This document shows positions 1 to 10,047 of a stretch of DNA of 64,000 nucleotides, piece after piece. Both the position numbers and the translations under genes were made by a program. The notes below the pieces were generated by a model, which saw only the letters and a program-made list of their open reading frames with translations, ran no database searches and was not told the DNA's origin. The DNA comes from Paramylibacter ulvae. Its GTDB lineage: Bacteria; Pseudomonadota; Alphaproteobacteria; Rhodobacterales; Rhodobacteraceae. Position 1 is the stretch's first letter. Each line of letters begins with the position of its first letter. Location of the stretch: the NCBI RefSeq assembly GCF_014652655.1, contig NZ_BMZF01000009.1, positions 55,021 to 119,020 on the forward strand, in the 5' to 3' direction.

Positions 1-581
1 GCTGCATGACCAAGTGCGGATGCATCTTCGCCGGTGAGCTGAATGAAATCGGCGTCACAGGTGATGCGTTGCAGGCTGACACGTGCGATATCGCCGGTGG
101 CATCTTTGACGCCAACGATATTGGGCAATTTGGACAATTCGCCCATCGTTGCCGGAGTCATATCGATAACTGAACGCCCAGGGATGTTGTAAATGATGAT
201 GGGCAGGCCAACCTCGTTTAACGCAGTGTAATGCGCGATCAAACCTGCCTGTGTTGGTTTGTTATAATATGGCGTTACAACCAATCCAGCATCCGCACCT
301 ACATCTTTGGCAAATTGTAACAGGCTAATCGCCTCGGCGGTGTTGTTTGAACCCGCACCCGCGATTACGGGCACACGACCTGCCGCGGTTTCCACCACCA
401 CGCGAATAACATGTTGATGTTCGTCGTGGCTCAACGTTGGGCTCTCGCCTGTTGTGCCAACGGGAACCAAACCATGTGTGCCCTCAGCGATGTGCCATTC
501 AACCAATTGTTTCAGGCCCTTATCATCCACAAGTCCATTGGACATTGGCGTGATAAGTGCTGGCATAGAACCTTTGAACAT
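1..581 (-). CDS. dapA: 4-hydroxy-tetrahydrodipicolinate synthase (partial, C-terminus outside window)
   Basis: The enzyme condenses pyruvate with aspartate semialdehyde in lysine/diaminopimelate synthesis in the cytoplasm. Only the first 193 residues are present because the gene runs off the left edge; the family is usually about 290 residues. Visible landmarks are the GTTGES pyruvate-binding loop (residues 42-47), Tyr131 in IIYNIPGRS and the Schiff-base Lys159 in GVKDATGD. The ATG at 579-581 is preceded by AGGGAG at good spacing. It is divergent from the lytic transglycosylase gene, with 148 bases between the two starts that hold no further gene. dapB, the next step of the pathway, lies separately at 36.2 kb. 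Confidence 0.95.
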   Translation of the reverse strand, partial: MFKGSMPALITPMSNGLVDDKGLKQLVEWHIAEGTHGLVPVGTTGESPTLSHDEHQHVIRVVVETAAGRVPVIAGAGSNNTAEAISLLQFAKDVGADAGLVVTPYYNKPTQAGLIAHYTALNEVGLPIIIYNIPGRSVIDMTPATMGELSKLPNIVGVKDATGDIARVSLQRITCDADFIQLTGEDASALGHA

Positions 582-729
582 TTTCGTGCTCCCTGAAAAT
601 TGATTTGAGTCGCCGCCCTAATAGCGTGAAACTGTGCAAAGGTAACGGGCAAAAATGCGATTGCCAAGTTCTGGATAGGAATTGGCGTTGCTTTCGTCTA
701 ATTTGCCACGACTTAAGGGCAGGAAAATA

Positions 730-2685
730 ATGAAAAATAGGGTTTTTGCGATTCTGGCGTGTACGTTGGTATGGGCATTCAACGCGGTTGCGTTGGCCGA
801 TACAGCAGAACGAGACGGGCAATTGTTGGCCGATGCGCTGATTTCTGCCGCTCAGAACGACTGGGAGCAAGTTGATACTCTGCGCCAATCAATGACTGAT
901 CCTGTTGCGCGCGACGTTGTTGAATGGCAACGTCTGCGTTCGGGTCAGGGCGGGTGGGATAACTATCAAAGTTTCATCGAACGAAACGGCGATTGGCCGG
1001 GGCTAAAATTGTTGCGTCGCAAAGGCGAAGCATCCATTCCTCATCGCGGTTCACCAACGCAAATCCGTAGCTTTTTCGAAATAGAATTGCCACAAACTGG
1101 CAAGGGTGCTTTGCGTTTAGCAGAGGCATATGCAGCCCAGGGAAATATGGATGCGGCGCATCGCGAAATTGTCCGCGCTTGGCTTGATCTGTCGTTGAAT
1201 GACGAAGAGCAAGAAGCATTTTTGGCGCGATACCCATCAGTGTTAAAATCCAAGCATCTTGATCGATTGGAAAACCTGTTGTGGAAGGGTTGGACAAACG
1301 AGGCGACGGATATGTTGCCATTGGTTGGCGCAGATATGCAAAAACTGGCCAAGGCACGTATCGGTTTACGCCGCGTCGACAAAAACGTTGATACGCTGAT
1401 CGCTGCCGTGCCCGCGCGATTGCAAAATGATGCAGGGCTTACATTCGAGCGGTTCTTGTGGCGGATTGCAAAGGGCCGTTGGGACGATGCCCAGCAAATG
1501 ATTTTGGAACAATCCAAAGACCCCAAACAACTGGGCCGTGCAGAAGAGTGGACACCGCGTCGCCGTGGTTTTGCACGCCGTGCAATGCGATCAGGTGATC
1601 ATGCCGCGGCCTATGTTTTGGCCAGCAATCATGGCGTATTCACAGGTGACGATTATGCGGATTTGGAATGGCTGTCGGGATATCTTGCGCTGCGATATCT
1701 GAACAGCCCGCAAAAAGCGTTGCAGCATTTTAACAATTTTCAAACCGCTGTTGCATCGCCTATTAGCTTGGGCCGTGCGGGTTATTGGAAAGGGCGCGCA
1801 TTTGAGGCGATGGGTAATTATGACGCCGCGATGGTGGCCTATGAATTGGGCGCACAACACCAAACATCTTATTATGGCCAGTTGGCGGCGGAAAAATTAG
1901 GTGGAGCAACGGATGATACATTATCAGGGAAAGAAACCGTACCAGATTGGCGTGATGCAGCGTTTGTGAATAGCTCAGCTTTCCAAGCTGGCCTGATCTT
2001 TCATTATGCGGATAACCAGAACCGATTGCGCCAGTTTTTCATGCATATGGCCGAAACCATGGATGCAACAGAGGCGGCGCAACTGGCCGATTTGGCGTTG
2101 GAAATGGATCGCCCTTTCGTGGCAATTGGAATCGCAAAAGAGGTTGCAAAGCGGGGTATCGTTTTGCCGCGCCCCTATTTCCCCGTCACAGATTTAGCGA
2201 GTTTTACATCAAAGGTTGATGGCGAGGTTGCCATGTCTATCGCACGACGTGAAAGCGAGCTTGACCCATACGCGCAAAGCCATGCAGGCGCACGTGGTTT
2301 GATGCAGGTCATGCCCGGCACGGCAAAACTGGTCGCGGGTGAAATTGGGGTTGATTATTCAACGCAAAAACTTGGCCAAGATTGGAAATATAATGCAACA
2401 CTTGGCACACATTATTTGGCGGGTTTGCTGGATAAATATAACGGGTCATATGTATTGGCATTTGCGGGATATAACGCAGGGCCGCACCGTGCAGATGCAT
2501 GGATCAAAGAATATGGTGACCCGCGCAAGGAAGATGTCGATGTTGTCGATTGGGTGGAACATATTCCCTATACCGAAACGCGCAACTATGTGATGCGCGT
2601 GATTGAATCGCTGCATGTTTATCGCGCGCGATTAACGGGCAGTGCGACACCCGTCGCGCTCAGCGTGGATTTGGCAAAGGGTTAG
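730..2685 (+). CDS. slt: soluble lytic murein transglycosylase (Slt70-like)
   Basis: A 651-residue periplasmic enzyme that cleaves the MurNAc-GlcNAc bond of peptidoglycan with formation of 1,6-anhydro-MurNAc. It has a signal peptide (first ~23 residues, ending ALA), a long helical superhelix domain, and a C-terminal goose-lysozyme-like catalytic domain. Catalytic Glu is about residue 508 in RRESELDP, followed by GARGLMQVMPGTA and AGYNAGP, the standard SLT motifs. An upstream in-frame ATG at 682 exists, but the ATG at 730 follows AGGA directly and starts the signal peptide, so it is preferred. The stop overlaps the convergent DMT transporter gene by 4 bases. Confidence 0.93.
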   Translation: MKNRVFAILACTLVWAFNAVALADTAERDGQLLADALISAAQNDWEQVDTLRQSMTDPVARDVVEWQRLRSGQGGWDNYQSFIERNGDWPGLKLLRRKGEASIPHRGSPTQIRSFFEIELPQTGKGALRLAEAYAAQGNMDAAHREIVRAWLDLSLNDEEQEAFLARYPSVLKSKHLDRLENLLWKGWTNEATDMLPLVGADMQKLAKARIGLRRVDKNVDTLIAAVPARLQNDAGLTFERFLWRIAKGRWDDAQQMILEQSKDPKQLGRAEEWTPRRRGFARRAMRSGDHAAAYVLASNHGVFTGDDYADLEWLSGYLALRYLNSPQKALQHFNNFQTAVASPISLGRAGYWKGRAFEAMGNYDAAMVAYELGAQHQTSYYGQLAAEKLGGATDDTLSGKETVPDWRDAAFVNSSAFQAGLIFHYADNQNRLRQFFMHMAETMDATEAAQLADLALEMDRPFVAIGIAKEVAKRGIVLPRPYFPVTDLASFTSKVDGEVAMSIARRESELDPYAQSHAGARGLMQVMPGTAKLVAGEIGVDYSTQKLGQDWKYNATLGTHYLAGLLDKYNGSYVLAFAGYNAGPHRADAWIKEYGDPRKEDVDVVDWVEHIPYTETRNYVMRVIESLHVYRARLTGSATPVALSVDLAKG

Positions 2686-3557
2686 CGTTTCGCCTTGGCA
2701 CGGTTTTCGCGCCACAAGGTAAACAAACCTGCTGATATGATGATCGTCGTGCCAAGTGCGGTTGTGAAACGCAATTCTTCGTGAAAAATGAACAGCCCGA
2801 TCACAGCGCCAAATGCCAATTGGAAATAGGCAAACGGTTGCACCGTGCTAGCATCCGAAACTTCATAACATTTGATCAACAGGTAATGCCCCAATGCGCC
2901 CAACACGCATAAAGCTGCCATCCACGCCCAGTCTGGGGCGATCATGTTTTCCCAATAAAACACACCGATCATGGTGATCGCGACTGTACCACTCACCCCC
3001 GTCCAGAAAAAACTGGTCGCGGCGGTATCTTTGCGTGCGGCAAACCGTGTGAGCAATCCATAAAGGGCGAACATTAATGCGGCGGCCAGTGGGATTAAGG
3101 CAAGCGGGCTGAATACCTGAACACCTGGTTGTAAAATTATCAACACGCCAAGAAACCCAACGCCAATCGCAACCCAGCGCCGCCAGCCAACGGTTTCACC
3201 CAAAATGGGGCCAGAGAGCGCGGCGATCAACAATGGATATGCGGCGAATACTGCGTAACTTTCGATCAGGCCCAAATAAACAAAGCCCAAGATCATCACG
3301 CAGATTTCCGTGATCAGCAATAGCCCTCGGAAAATTTGCAAAATCGGTTGGCTGGTTTTTGCAACCTTTCGAATGCTACCTTGTTGAATGCGTGCGATGG
3401 TAATGACGAACGCGGCAAAAAACCAATAGCGCACCATGACGACCATCAAAACATTATATTCGCTGGCCAAGTGGCGCGAGACACCATCTTGCAGGGCGAA
3501 TACAAATGTCGTGGCAATCATTAACCAAATGCCAAGTTTTGGGTCGTTTCGCGTCAT
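2682..3557 (-). CDS. DMT-family transporter (EamA/RhaT type)
   Basis: A 291-residue inner-membrane protein made almost entirely of hydrophobic segments, consistent with ten transmembrane helices formed by two EamA repeats. The N-terminal segment (TFVFALQDGVSRHLASEYN) and the later repeat (GALGHYLLIKCYEVSDAS) are typical of the 10-TMS drug/metabolite transporter group. The substrate cannot be read from sequence. It is convergent with slt and divergent from the FAD oxidoreductase. A second, distinct EamA protein is encoded at 31656-32534. Confidence 0.88.
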   Translation of the reverse strand: MTRNDPKLGIWLMIATTFVFALQDGVSRHLASEYNVLMVVMVRYWFFAAFVITIARIQQGSIRKVAKTSQPILQIFRGLLLITEICVMILGFVYLGLIESYAVFAAYPLLIAALSGPILGETVGWRRWVAIGVGFLGVLIILQPGVQVFSPLALIPLAAALMFALYGLLTRFAARKDTAATSFFWTGVSGTVAITMIGVFYWENMIAPDWAWMAALCVLGALGHYLLIKCYEVSDASTVQPFAYFQLAFGAVIGLFIFHEELRFTTALGTTIIISAGLFTLWRENRAKAKR

Positions 3558-3694
3558 ATCGTTTCCTGCTGCGTGAGTGGAATACGGACATTGACGCCCA
3601 AAACAAACCGGCGCATTTATTCAATGCGATTTTGACTGGCTGGTTTTGGTTGGATGCCGTAAGCAATAAGCGCACTTTAGGAAAGTTTGGCGCA

Positions 3695-4795
3695 TTGGCA
3701 AGCCGTGAAATCAAAGATGTTGTAATTGTTGGTGGTGGGGTATTTGGCCTGTGCGCTGCATATATGTGTGCGTTGCGCGGCATGTCGGTTGTTGTGTTAG
3801 AAAAATCCAATGCAGTTGGTGCGCGGGCAAGTGGTGGAATTGTTGGCGCAATGTCACCGCACACGCCCGACAATTGGAACCAGAAAAAACAATTTCAATT
3901 TGATGCGCTATGTGGGGCGGAAACGTTTTGGCACAATTTGGATTCGCAATCGGGCATGTCATCTGGATATGGTCGCATTGGGAGGGTCTTTCCCATTCCA
4001 GACGAGCGATTGCTGGGGCTTGCCCATATGCGCGCAGAATCTGCCAAGGAGTTTTGGCAAGGTAAGTTTAGCTGGAGCGTATTGCCCGATCATCCTCTGA
4101 TCGCCCCTAGTGCCGCACCATATGGTGTTGTGCATGATACGATGTCGGCGCGAATTTATCCCGCGCGTGCGTGTCAATCATTGCGCGGCGCACTATTGAA
4201 AACGGGAATTGAAATACGAACGAAATGTGCGGTTGATACAGTCCAAGACAACACCGTTGTGGGCCGATGGGGTGAAATCCGTGCAAATGCTATCGTCTTG
4301 GCCGCTGGCGTTGGTGGTTTTAAATTTTTGGATCAAAAATTTGAAATGCAAACGGGGTCGGGTGTCAAAGGGCAGGGTGCGTTGCTAAAATGCGATATGG
4401 GTAGCAGGCCTCAGATCAACGCCGAAGGTATTTATATTATTCCACATATCGATGGAACGGTTGGTGTTGGATCGACATCGGAAACCGATTGGTCGCACCC
4501 AACCGAAACGGATGAAAAATTAGACGCCGTTATCGCAACAGCAAAACGTATTTGTCCCACACTATCCGATGCACCAGTGATCAAGCGCTGGGCGGATTTG
4601 CGGCCAAAGGCACGCAAACGCACGCCCATGTTAGGGGCGATACCGAAAATGGATGGCGTGTATGTTGCGCTTGGCGGGTATAAAATTGGGTTTGGCTTGG
4701 CGCATCAATCGGCAACAATGATTGCGGATATGATTCAAGGAAAGCCCTGTGACATACCCGCAAATTTCACCGTACCGCATCACTTGGATTTGTGA
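3695..4795 (+). CDS. FAD-dependent oxidoreductase (D-amino-acid oxidase/dehydrogenase-like)
   Basis: A DAO-superfamily flavoprotein of about 366 residues. The N-terminal Rossmann motif GGGVFG (about residues 13-18) binds the ADP part of FAD, followed by the acidic end of the second strand (VVLEKS). C-terminal features (RPKARKRTPMLG, ALGGYKIGFGLA) fit D-amino-acid or glycine oxidase relatives; the exact substrate is not decidable. The reading frame is open back to 3506 but that would overlap the divergent transporter. I chose TTG at 3695 because AGGAAAG precedes it and the Rossmann strand begins a few residues later; this start is uncertain. The stop is 1 base from the convergent FMN reductase. 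Confidence 0.82.
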   Translation: MASREIKDVVIVGGGVFGLCAAYMCALRGMSVVVLEKSNAVGARASGGIVGAMSPHTPDNWNQKKQFQFDALCGAETFWHNLDSQSGMSSGYGRIGRVFPIPDERLLGLAHMRAESAKEFWQGKFSWSVLPDHPLIAPSAAPYGVVHDTMSARIYPARACQSLRGALLKTGIEIRTKCAVDTVQDNTVVGRWGEIRANAIVLAAGVGGFKFLDQKFEMQTGSGVKGQGALLKCDMGSRPQINAEGIYIIPHIDGTVGVGSTSETDWSHPTETDEKLDAVIATAKRICPTLSDAPVIKRWADLRPKARKRTPMLGAIPKMDGVYVALGGYKIGFGLAHQSATMIADMIQGKPCDIPANFTVPHHLDL

Positions 4796-4796
4796 A

Positions 4797-5330
4797 TTAA
4801 CTGCTGGTCACGTTGCGCAAATCGTCCATCAATACGGTCAGTGATTTGACATAAAACTTGCTCGTCAATTGATCGTTTTCATCAAATTCATTATGTGCGC
4901 CAGCCACCAAAATTTCGGGCCCTTGCAATAAGTTTGTATTGAACGGTGCCATCGCCAATCGCAGCGCGTAATTTGATCGTGCCCCACCCGCACGCCCCGC
5001 AGCGGCGGCAAGCAATGCAACGGGTTTATTCGCCCATGGTGATCCATCTGTGCGGCTCACCCAATCCAATGCGTTTTTCATCACACCAGAAATGCCTTGG
5101 TTATATTCAGGGCACGAAATCACAACGGCATCGGCCGCGTCGATCTGATTGGCAAGCAATGTCACGCTGTCGGGAATGCCATGTTCTTCTTCGAGATCGC
5201 CATCATACAATGGCAAATTCAGGTCGGCGATTGTTACATCCGCGTCACCAAACAGGCGGATCGCTTCGTGCATCAGATTGCGATTAAGTGAACCTTTGCG
5301 AAGGCTCCCCGATATTCCAAGCAGTTTCAT
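4797..5330 (-). CDS. NAD(P)H-dependent FMN reductase (flavodoxin-like fold)
   Basis: A 177-residue flavodoxin-fold reductase. The phosphate-binding loop GISGSLRKGSLNR (residues 5-17) and the signature PEYNQGISGVMKNALDW are those of the ArsH/ChrR/azoreductase-like NADPH-dependent FMN reductase family. It is the last gene of a minus-strand run cobN - cobO - DUF5665 - this gene, with 3 bases to DUF5665. CobO needs Co(I) corrinoid, which flavoproteins can supply, so a role in corrinoid reduction is possible, but this is inference from position only. Quinone or metal reduction are alternatives. Confidence 0.87.
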   Translation of the reverse strand: MKLLGISGSLRKGSLNRNLMHEAIRLFGDADVTIADLNLPLYDGDLEEEHGIPDSVTLLANQIDAADAVVISCPEYNQGISGVMKNALDWVSRTDGSPWANKPVALLAAAAGRAGGARSNYALRLAMAPFNTNLLQGPEILVAGAHNEFDENDQLTSKFYVKSLTVLMDDLRNVTSS

Positions 5331-5333
5331 ATT

Positions 5334-5600
5334 TTACCTTTGTTGTATGATGTCCAAAATTTGCGAAGCCCACTCACCAAGGATCGGTATGAAATCAAGT
5401 TGTCCGAGCACATAAACCATCACAGACACTAATACCGTGGCGCCCACAACAGATCCCAGACCAAAGGCCAAGCCACGCACTACTTGATACGAAATCAATC
5501 CCCACCAGCTATCATGCGCGCGCACATAGTGGTGACGATTGAGTTTTTGCACCTCTTCCAACAGTTGAGATAACTCTGATTTTTCGGGTTCGTCGTTCAA
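5334..5600 (-). CDS. DUF5665 small membrane protein
   Basis: An 88-residue protein with an N-terminal charged helix (SELSQLLEEVQKLNRHHY) and a hydrophobic, glycine-rich stretch (about residues 42-68) that should span the membrane. This is the pattern of DUF5665, found next to diverse genes in alphaproteobacteria, function unknown. It starts with TTG; the start overlaps the cobO stop codon in a 4-base TTGA arrangement, implying translational coupling to cobO. Confidence 0.8.
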   Translation of the reverse strand: MNDEPEKSELSQLLEEVQKLNRHHYVRAHDSWWGLISYQVVRGLAFGLGSVVGATVLVSVMVYVLGQLDFIPILGEWASQILDIIQQR

Positions 5601-6205
5601 TACTCCACCCCGATTTGTGCTTTTACGCCAGAACGGAATGGATGCTTGATCAGTTCCATTTCCGTAACCAAATCCGCGATTTCAATCAATTCGTCCTTGG
5701 CATTGCGCCCCGTTAAAACAACATGGGTCATTTCAGGTTTTTCCTCGACCAAGAATTCCACCACATCATTGATATCGACATAATCGTATCGAATGGCGAT
5801 GTTGATTTCATCCAACAAGACCATGGAATTTGCGGGGTCGCGGATTAATTCCTTGGCCTTTTCCCATGCGGCTTGCGCCATTTCGGTGTCGCGTGTTTTA
5901 TCTTGGGTTTCCCAAGTAAACCCTTCGCCCATGGTATGGAACGAACAAATATCGCTGAAGCGTTCCAATATCATATCGCGTTCACCCGTGGACATGCCGC
6001 CCTTGATGAATTGTACAACGGCGGATTGCATCCCATGTGCGATGTGGCGAAAAATCATACCAAAGGCAGCGGTTGATTTCCCCTTACCTTTGCCGGTGTG
6101 CACAACAATCAAACCCTTTTTATCGGTTTTGGTCGCCATGATTTTATCGCGCGCGGCCTTTTTCTTGGCCATTTTCATTGCGTGGCGTTCGGTATCCTCT
6201 GACAT
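5597..6205 (-). CDS. cobO: cob(I)yrinic acid a,c-diamide adenosyltransferase
   Basis: Transfers the adenosyl group of ATP to Co(I) of the corrin ring, a late step in aerobic coenzyme B12 synthesis. The 202-residue product has the CobA/CobO/BtuR-type P-loop TGKGKGKST (about residues 37-45), VVQFIKGG and the VLLDEIN strand. The frame is open further upstream to 6448, but that region overlaps the end of cobN; the ATG at 6203-6205 has AAGGAA at correct spacing and gives the normal family length. It lies 70 bases after cobN and overlaps DUF5665. Confidence 0.95.
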   Translation of the reverse strand: MSEDTERHAMKMAKKKAARDKIMATKTDKKGLIVVHTGKGKGKSTAAFGMIFRHIAHGMQSAVVQFIKGGMSTGERDMILERFSDICSFHTMGEGFTWETQDKTRDTEMAQAAWEKAKELIRDPANSMVLLDEINIAIRYDYVDINDVVEFLVEEKPEMTHVVLTGRNAKDELIEIADLVTEMELIKHPFRSGVKAQIGVEY

Positions 6206-6275
6206 GGTCTGTTCCTTGGTTTGGGCAGGGTCATTTTGGCAGATCGATCGCGATATGCAACCTTGCAGATTGAGG

Positions 6276-9200
6276 TTATAAAAGTTCTTCGATGCGTGCG
6301 CGTGCGCTGTTGGATTTTGGCGTCCAAAGCCCACGATCAATTGCTTCTTGTAAACGCTCTGCCATTTCACGAAGTGCGGCTGGATTGGCATCGTGGATAA
6401 ATTCGCGTGTATCGTCGTCGCCGATAAATGCGGCTTCGACCAAATCAAAATGGTGATTTTTTACCGCACCTGTTGTTGCGGCAAAGGCGAAGAGATAATC
6501 CAGCGTTGCCGCCATTTCAAACGCCCCTTTGTACCCGTGGCGTTTCACGCCATCGATCCATTTGGGGTTTACAACTCGGCTGCGCACCACACGCCCGATT
6601 TCATCATCCAACGTGCGAATGACGGGGCGTTCGGGGCGCGAATGATCATTGTGATAAATTGGGCGATCGACGCCTTGCAGGGTGGATACCGCCGCCGCCG
6701 CACCACCTTCGAATTGATAATAGTCGTCACTATCCAAAATATCATGTTCGCGGTTGTCTTGGTTTTGCACAACGGCATCAACCTGTGACAGTCGGTTTTC
6801 CAAGGCGCCGCGTGCACGCACACCATCGCCCTTTGCGCCATAAGCATACCCGCCCCATTCCAGATAAGCATTGGCCAAATCGCCCTTATCCGCCCAAAGA
6901 CGTTCATCGATCATTGCCTGCAAGCCAGCACCATATGCGCCTGGTTTTGACCCAAACACGCGAAATGCGGCTTCTGCTGAGTTTTCAGATTTCAATTGCG
7001 CGGCGGCAGGGTTCATATCAACGGATTCATCCAATGCCATCACGGCGCGCGCTGCGGAATCCACCAGCGCCATTTGTTGGGGAAATGCATCGCGGAAAAA
7101 ACCAGATACGCGCAATGTAACATCAACACGCGGGCGGCCAAGCGCAGTGATCGGAATAATCTCAAATCCCGTCACACGGCGGTTCGCGCTGTCCCATTTT
7201 GGTTTCACACCCATCAACGCCAGTGCCTGTGCAATATCATCACCACCGGTGCGCATATTTGCGGTGCCCCATGCCGTGAGCAACATTGCACGCGGCCAAT
7301 CACCGTGATCTTGCAGATGGCGTTCGATCAACAGATTGGCAGATTTCCAGCCCAATTTCCAGGCGGTGGGGGTTGGCACTGCACGGCTATCAACGCTGAA
7401 AAAATTGCGACCAGTTGGCAAGACATCCAATCGTCCACGCGTTGGTGCGCCCGATGGGGCAGGTGGTACAAATTCACCGCGAACCCCTGTGAGCAATCCG
7501 TCCAGTTCGTTTGGACCACATGATTGCACAATTGGAAAAACAGATTTTTGCGCCAATTCCAAAACGGCGTTGGTTCGTGGCCAGTCTCCAACGGGTTGAC
7601 CATCCAGCAATGCAGAGGCTAACAATTCCAATCGCTCCACGGTGTCACCATGTGTTCGCCACGTATCATCGTTAACATTTGCCAAAACATCGGGGCGTTC
7701 ACCCGTCCACGGTTTTGCCATTTCACAATCCAACGGATCGAAACCCAGGCCCAGATCAATCGCCAATGCACGTTGCAAACTGGCGTCTGCACCAATGCCA
7801 TCACCGCGTGGGATGCGCAACAATGCCTGTATCAAATCGCGTTCAAGGCGACCTGTTGGGGATTGTCCAAAAATATGCAAACCATCCCTGATTTGCGCTT
7901 CCTTTAGATCACATAAATATTCATCCAGCTTGGCCAGATCGGTTTCTTCGTCTGTCCCCTTCATGCCGACGTCATCACCGATGCCCGTGCTTGATGTTAG
8001 GGATAATATCTCTTTGCGGATGTGTTCAATACGGCGTGGGTCAACACCCGCGGCCTCGTAATATTCGTCAACCAATGCTTCCAAGTCACGCAGCGGCCCG
8101 TATGTTTCCGCACGCGTCAGGGGTGGTGTCAGGTGATCAATTATCACTGCACTTGAGCGCCGCTTGGCCTGTGTTCCTTCGCCCGGATCATTGACGATAA
8201 ATGGATAAAGATGTGGGATTGGTCCCAATATCGCCTCTGGCCAACACTCATCGGATAACGCCACGGCCTTGCCCGGCAGCCATTCCAAATTACCGTGCTT
8301 GCCCATGTGAACAATGGCATTGGTTTGAAATTGATTTCGCAGCCAGAAATAGAACGCAAGATAGTTATGTGGCGGGACAAGATCGGGCGCGTGATAAGTA
8401 TCCTTGGGGTCGATATTATATCCACGCGCGGGCTGGATTCCGACAACGGCATTGCCATATTGCAAGATTGATAGTGCAAAGCCATCACTGCCAACAAACG
8501 GATCATCGGCGGGTGCGCCCCAGCGATCATTGATTTGATCCCGCAATGCCAATGGCAGCGTGGCAAATGCCGATTCATAATCTGCCAACGATAATCGCTG
8601 TCCACCCGTTCGGTTCGCGCGATCTGTCAGCCAGTTTGTCGGCCCTGATGTAATCTGCGTCATCAACGCTGCGCTGTCGGCGGGTATTTCGGTGACGTTT
8701 ATACCATCCGCTGCCAACGCATTCAAAACATGTACGGTGGCTGCGGGTGTATCCAGCCCAACACCATTTGCCAAACGCCCATCTTTGTTTGGGTAATTCG
8801 CCAAGATCAGCGCGACCTTTTTATCCACTGCTGGCGTGTTGCGCAGACGTGCCCAATGTGCCGCCAAATCCGCAACAAATTCCACGCGATCACCGCGTGC
8901 GCGATAACTGGCGATGGGACATTGTGTTGCTTCGTCAAAAAATGCTTCGCCCTTGAATGATATCGCACGTGATAGGATGCGCCCATCAACCTCTGGCAAG
9001 GCGACGTTCATGGCGATATCACGCGCGGATAATCCATTAAGGTTTTCTTCCCATGCGGCTTCCGCACTTGCGGATAATACCGCTTGGAATATTGGTGCGT
9101 TATTTGAAGCGGGCATGGTCAATGGATTATCGGCGTTATTATCGCCTTGGTGTGGTGATCCAACCGCAAAGCTGGTGCAGTTGATAATGACCGAAGGTTT

Positions 9201-9968
9201 CGCCGCATCGAACAAATGTTCGAGTGTCGCAACCGATACGGGATCTTTTAGGGATGCCACAAAAACCGGCAACGGATTCAATCCACGGCGCAGTAATGAT
9301 TTCACCATGCGATTTATGGGGTGAAGCCCTGCGCCCTGTACCAACGCGCGATAAAAAATGATTGGCACAACGGGGGCGTTTTCAACCCATGCGCCCTGAG
9401 CGGTGGCGATGTCCGATATTCCCGCACCCGGCCAATAAACCCCCGCGCGTAGTAATGGGCTGGCCGCCGCTGGTTTTTCAGAGCCATCCAACATGGATTG
9501 CGCATAGTTGATAAAGTTCGTGGCGTTTTCTGGCCCGCCCTCAACCATATACGCCCAAAGCGCATTCCAATCATCGCGCGAAACCGTGGATAATTCCCAA
9601 AGCTCGTCATCAGGTTTGTCGTCACCAGGCAATGCAGCAAAAGCAATACCCGCCGCACCCAAACGTGCTGCGTATTGTTCCAGACCGTATTGCCAATATC
9701 CGCGCCCACCCAAGCACCGCGCAATCACCAATTTGGATTTTGATGCACAATCATCGATGTGTAAATCAACCGACATCGGATGTTGCAAATGCATCAAGCT
9801 CGCCAGGCGCATTTCAGGTGCATTGTCCATTTGCGCACGCGCTTCGGACAGTGCCGCCAATTCCGTATCCGCGGCAGAAATAAACACAATATCCGCTGGC
9901 GTTTGCCCAAGGTCAAATGGTTCTGAACCATCATCAATGCTGCCAGTGGTCGCGGCCAATAAATGCAT
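6276..9968 (-). CDS. cobN: cobaltochelatase subunit CobN
   Basis: The large (1230-residue) subunit of the ATP-dependent aerobic cobaltochelatase CobNST, which inserts cobalt into hydrogenobyrinic acid a,c-diamide. Length and landmarks such as HMGKHGNLEWLPGK and the C-terminal GAFEMAATLDYLFAFAATTG match CobN/BchH-type chelatase subunits; pairing with cobW and cobO identifies the cobalt rather than the magnesium enzyme. CobS and CobT are not in the window. The ATG at 9966-9968 follows AGGTAAAATTGA. Its promoter must lie within the 79 bases to the divergent YjzC-like gene or further upstream at the riboswitch. Confidence 0.96.
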   Translation of the reverse strand: MHLLAATTGSIDDGSEPFDLGQTPADIVFISAADTELAALSEARAQMDNAPEMRLASLMHLQHPMSVDLHIDDCASKSKLVIARCLGGRGYWQYGLEQYAARLGAAGIAFAALPGDDKPDDELWELSTVSRDDWNALWAYMVEGGPENATNFINYAQSMLDGSEKPAAASPLLRAGVYWPGAGISDIATAQGAWVENAPVVPIIFYRALVQGAGLHPINRMVKSLLRRGLNPLPVFVASLKDPVSVATLEHLFDAAKPSVIINCTSFAVGSPHQGDNNADNPLTMPASNNAPIFQAVLSASAEAAWEENLNGLSARDIAMNVALPEVDGRILSRAISFKGEAFFDEATQCPIASYRARGDRVEFVADLAAHWARLRNTPAVDKKVALILANYPNKDGRLANGVGLDTPAATVHVLNALAADGINVTEIPADSAALMTQITSGPTNWLTDRANRTGGQRLSLADYESAFATLPLALRDQINDRWGAPADDPFVGSDGFALSILQYGNAVVGIQPARGYNIDPKDTYHAPDLVPPHNYLAFYFWLRNQFQTNAIVHMGKHGNLEWLPGKAVALSDECWPEAILGPIPHLYPFIVNDPGEGTQAKRRSSAVIIDHLTPPLTRAETYGPLRDLEALVDEYYEAAGVDPRRIEHIRKEILSLTSSTGIGDDVGMKGTDEETDLAKLDEYLCDLKEAQIRDGLHIFGQSPTGRLERDLIQALLRIPRGDGIGADASLQRALAIDLGLGFDPLDCEMAKPWTGERPDVLANVNDDTWRTHGDTVERLELLASALLDGQPVGDWPRTNAVLELAQKSVFPIVQSCGPNELDGLLTGVRGEFVPPAPSGAPTRGRLDVLPTGRNFFSVDSRAVPTPTAWKLGWKSANLLIERHLQDHGDWPRAMLLTAWGTANMRTGGDDIAQALALMGVKPKWDSANRRVTGFEIIPITALGRPRVDVTLRVSGFFRDAFPQQMALVDSAARAVMALDESVDMNPAAAQLKSENSAEAAFRVFGSKPGAYGAGLQAMIDERLWADKGDLANAYLEWGGYAYGAKGDGVRARGALENRLSQVDAVVQNQDNREHDILDSDDYYQFEGGAAAAVSTLQGVDRPIYHNDHSRPERPVIRTLDDEIGRVVRSRVVNPKWIDGVKRHGYKGAFEMAATLDYLFAFAATTGAVKNHHFDLVEAAFIGDDDTREFIHDANPAALREMAERLQEAIDRGLWTPKSNSARARIEELL

Positions 9969-10047
9969 TCAATTTTACCTGTTAAGTTTGTGTTAAATCT
10001 GTGTGTGCAGAATCTGATGTGATCGCAACGATAGAAAGGTGCAGAAA

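Noticed and set aside
3506..3694. Extended N-terminus of the FAD oxidoreductase
   Set aside because: It would overlap the divergent transporter and adds about 63 residues without family resemblance before the Rossmann strand.
6206..6448. 81-residue N-terminal extension of CobO
   Set aside because: It overlaps the end of cobN in another frame; the internal ATG with AAGGAA gives the normal CobO length.
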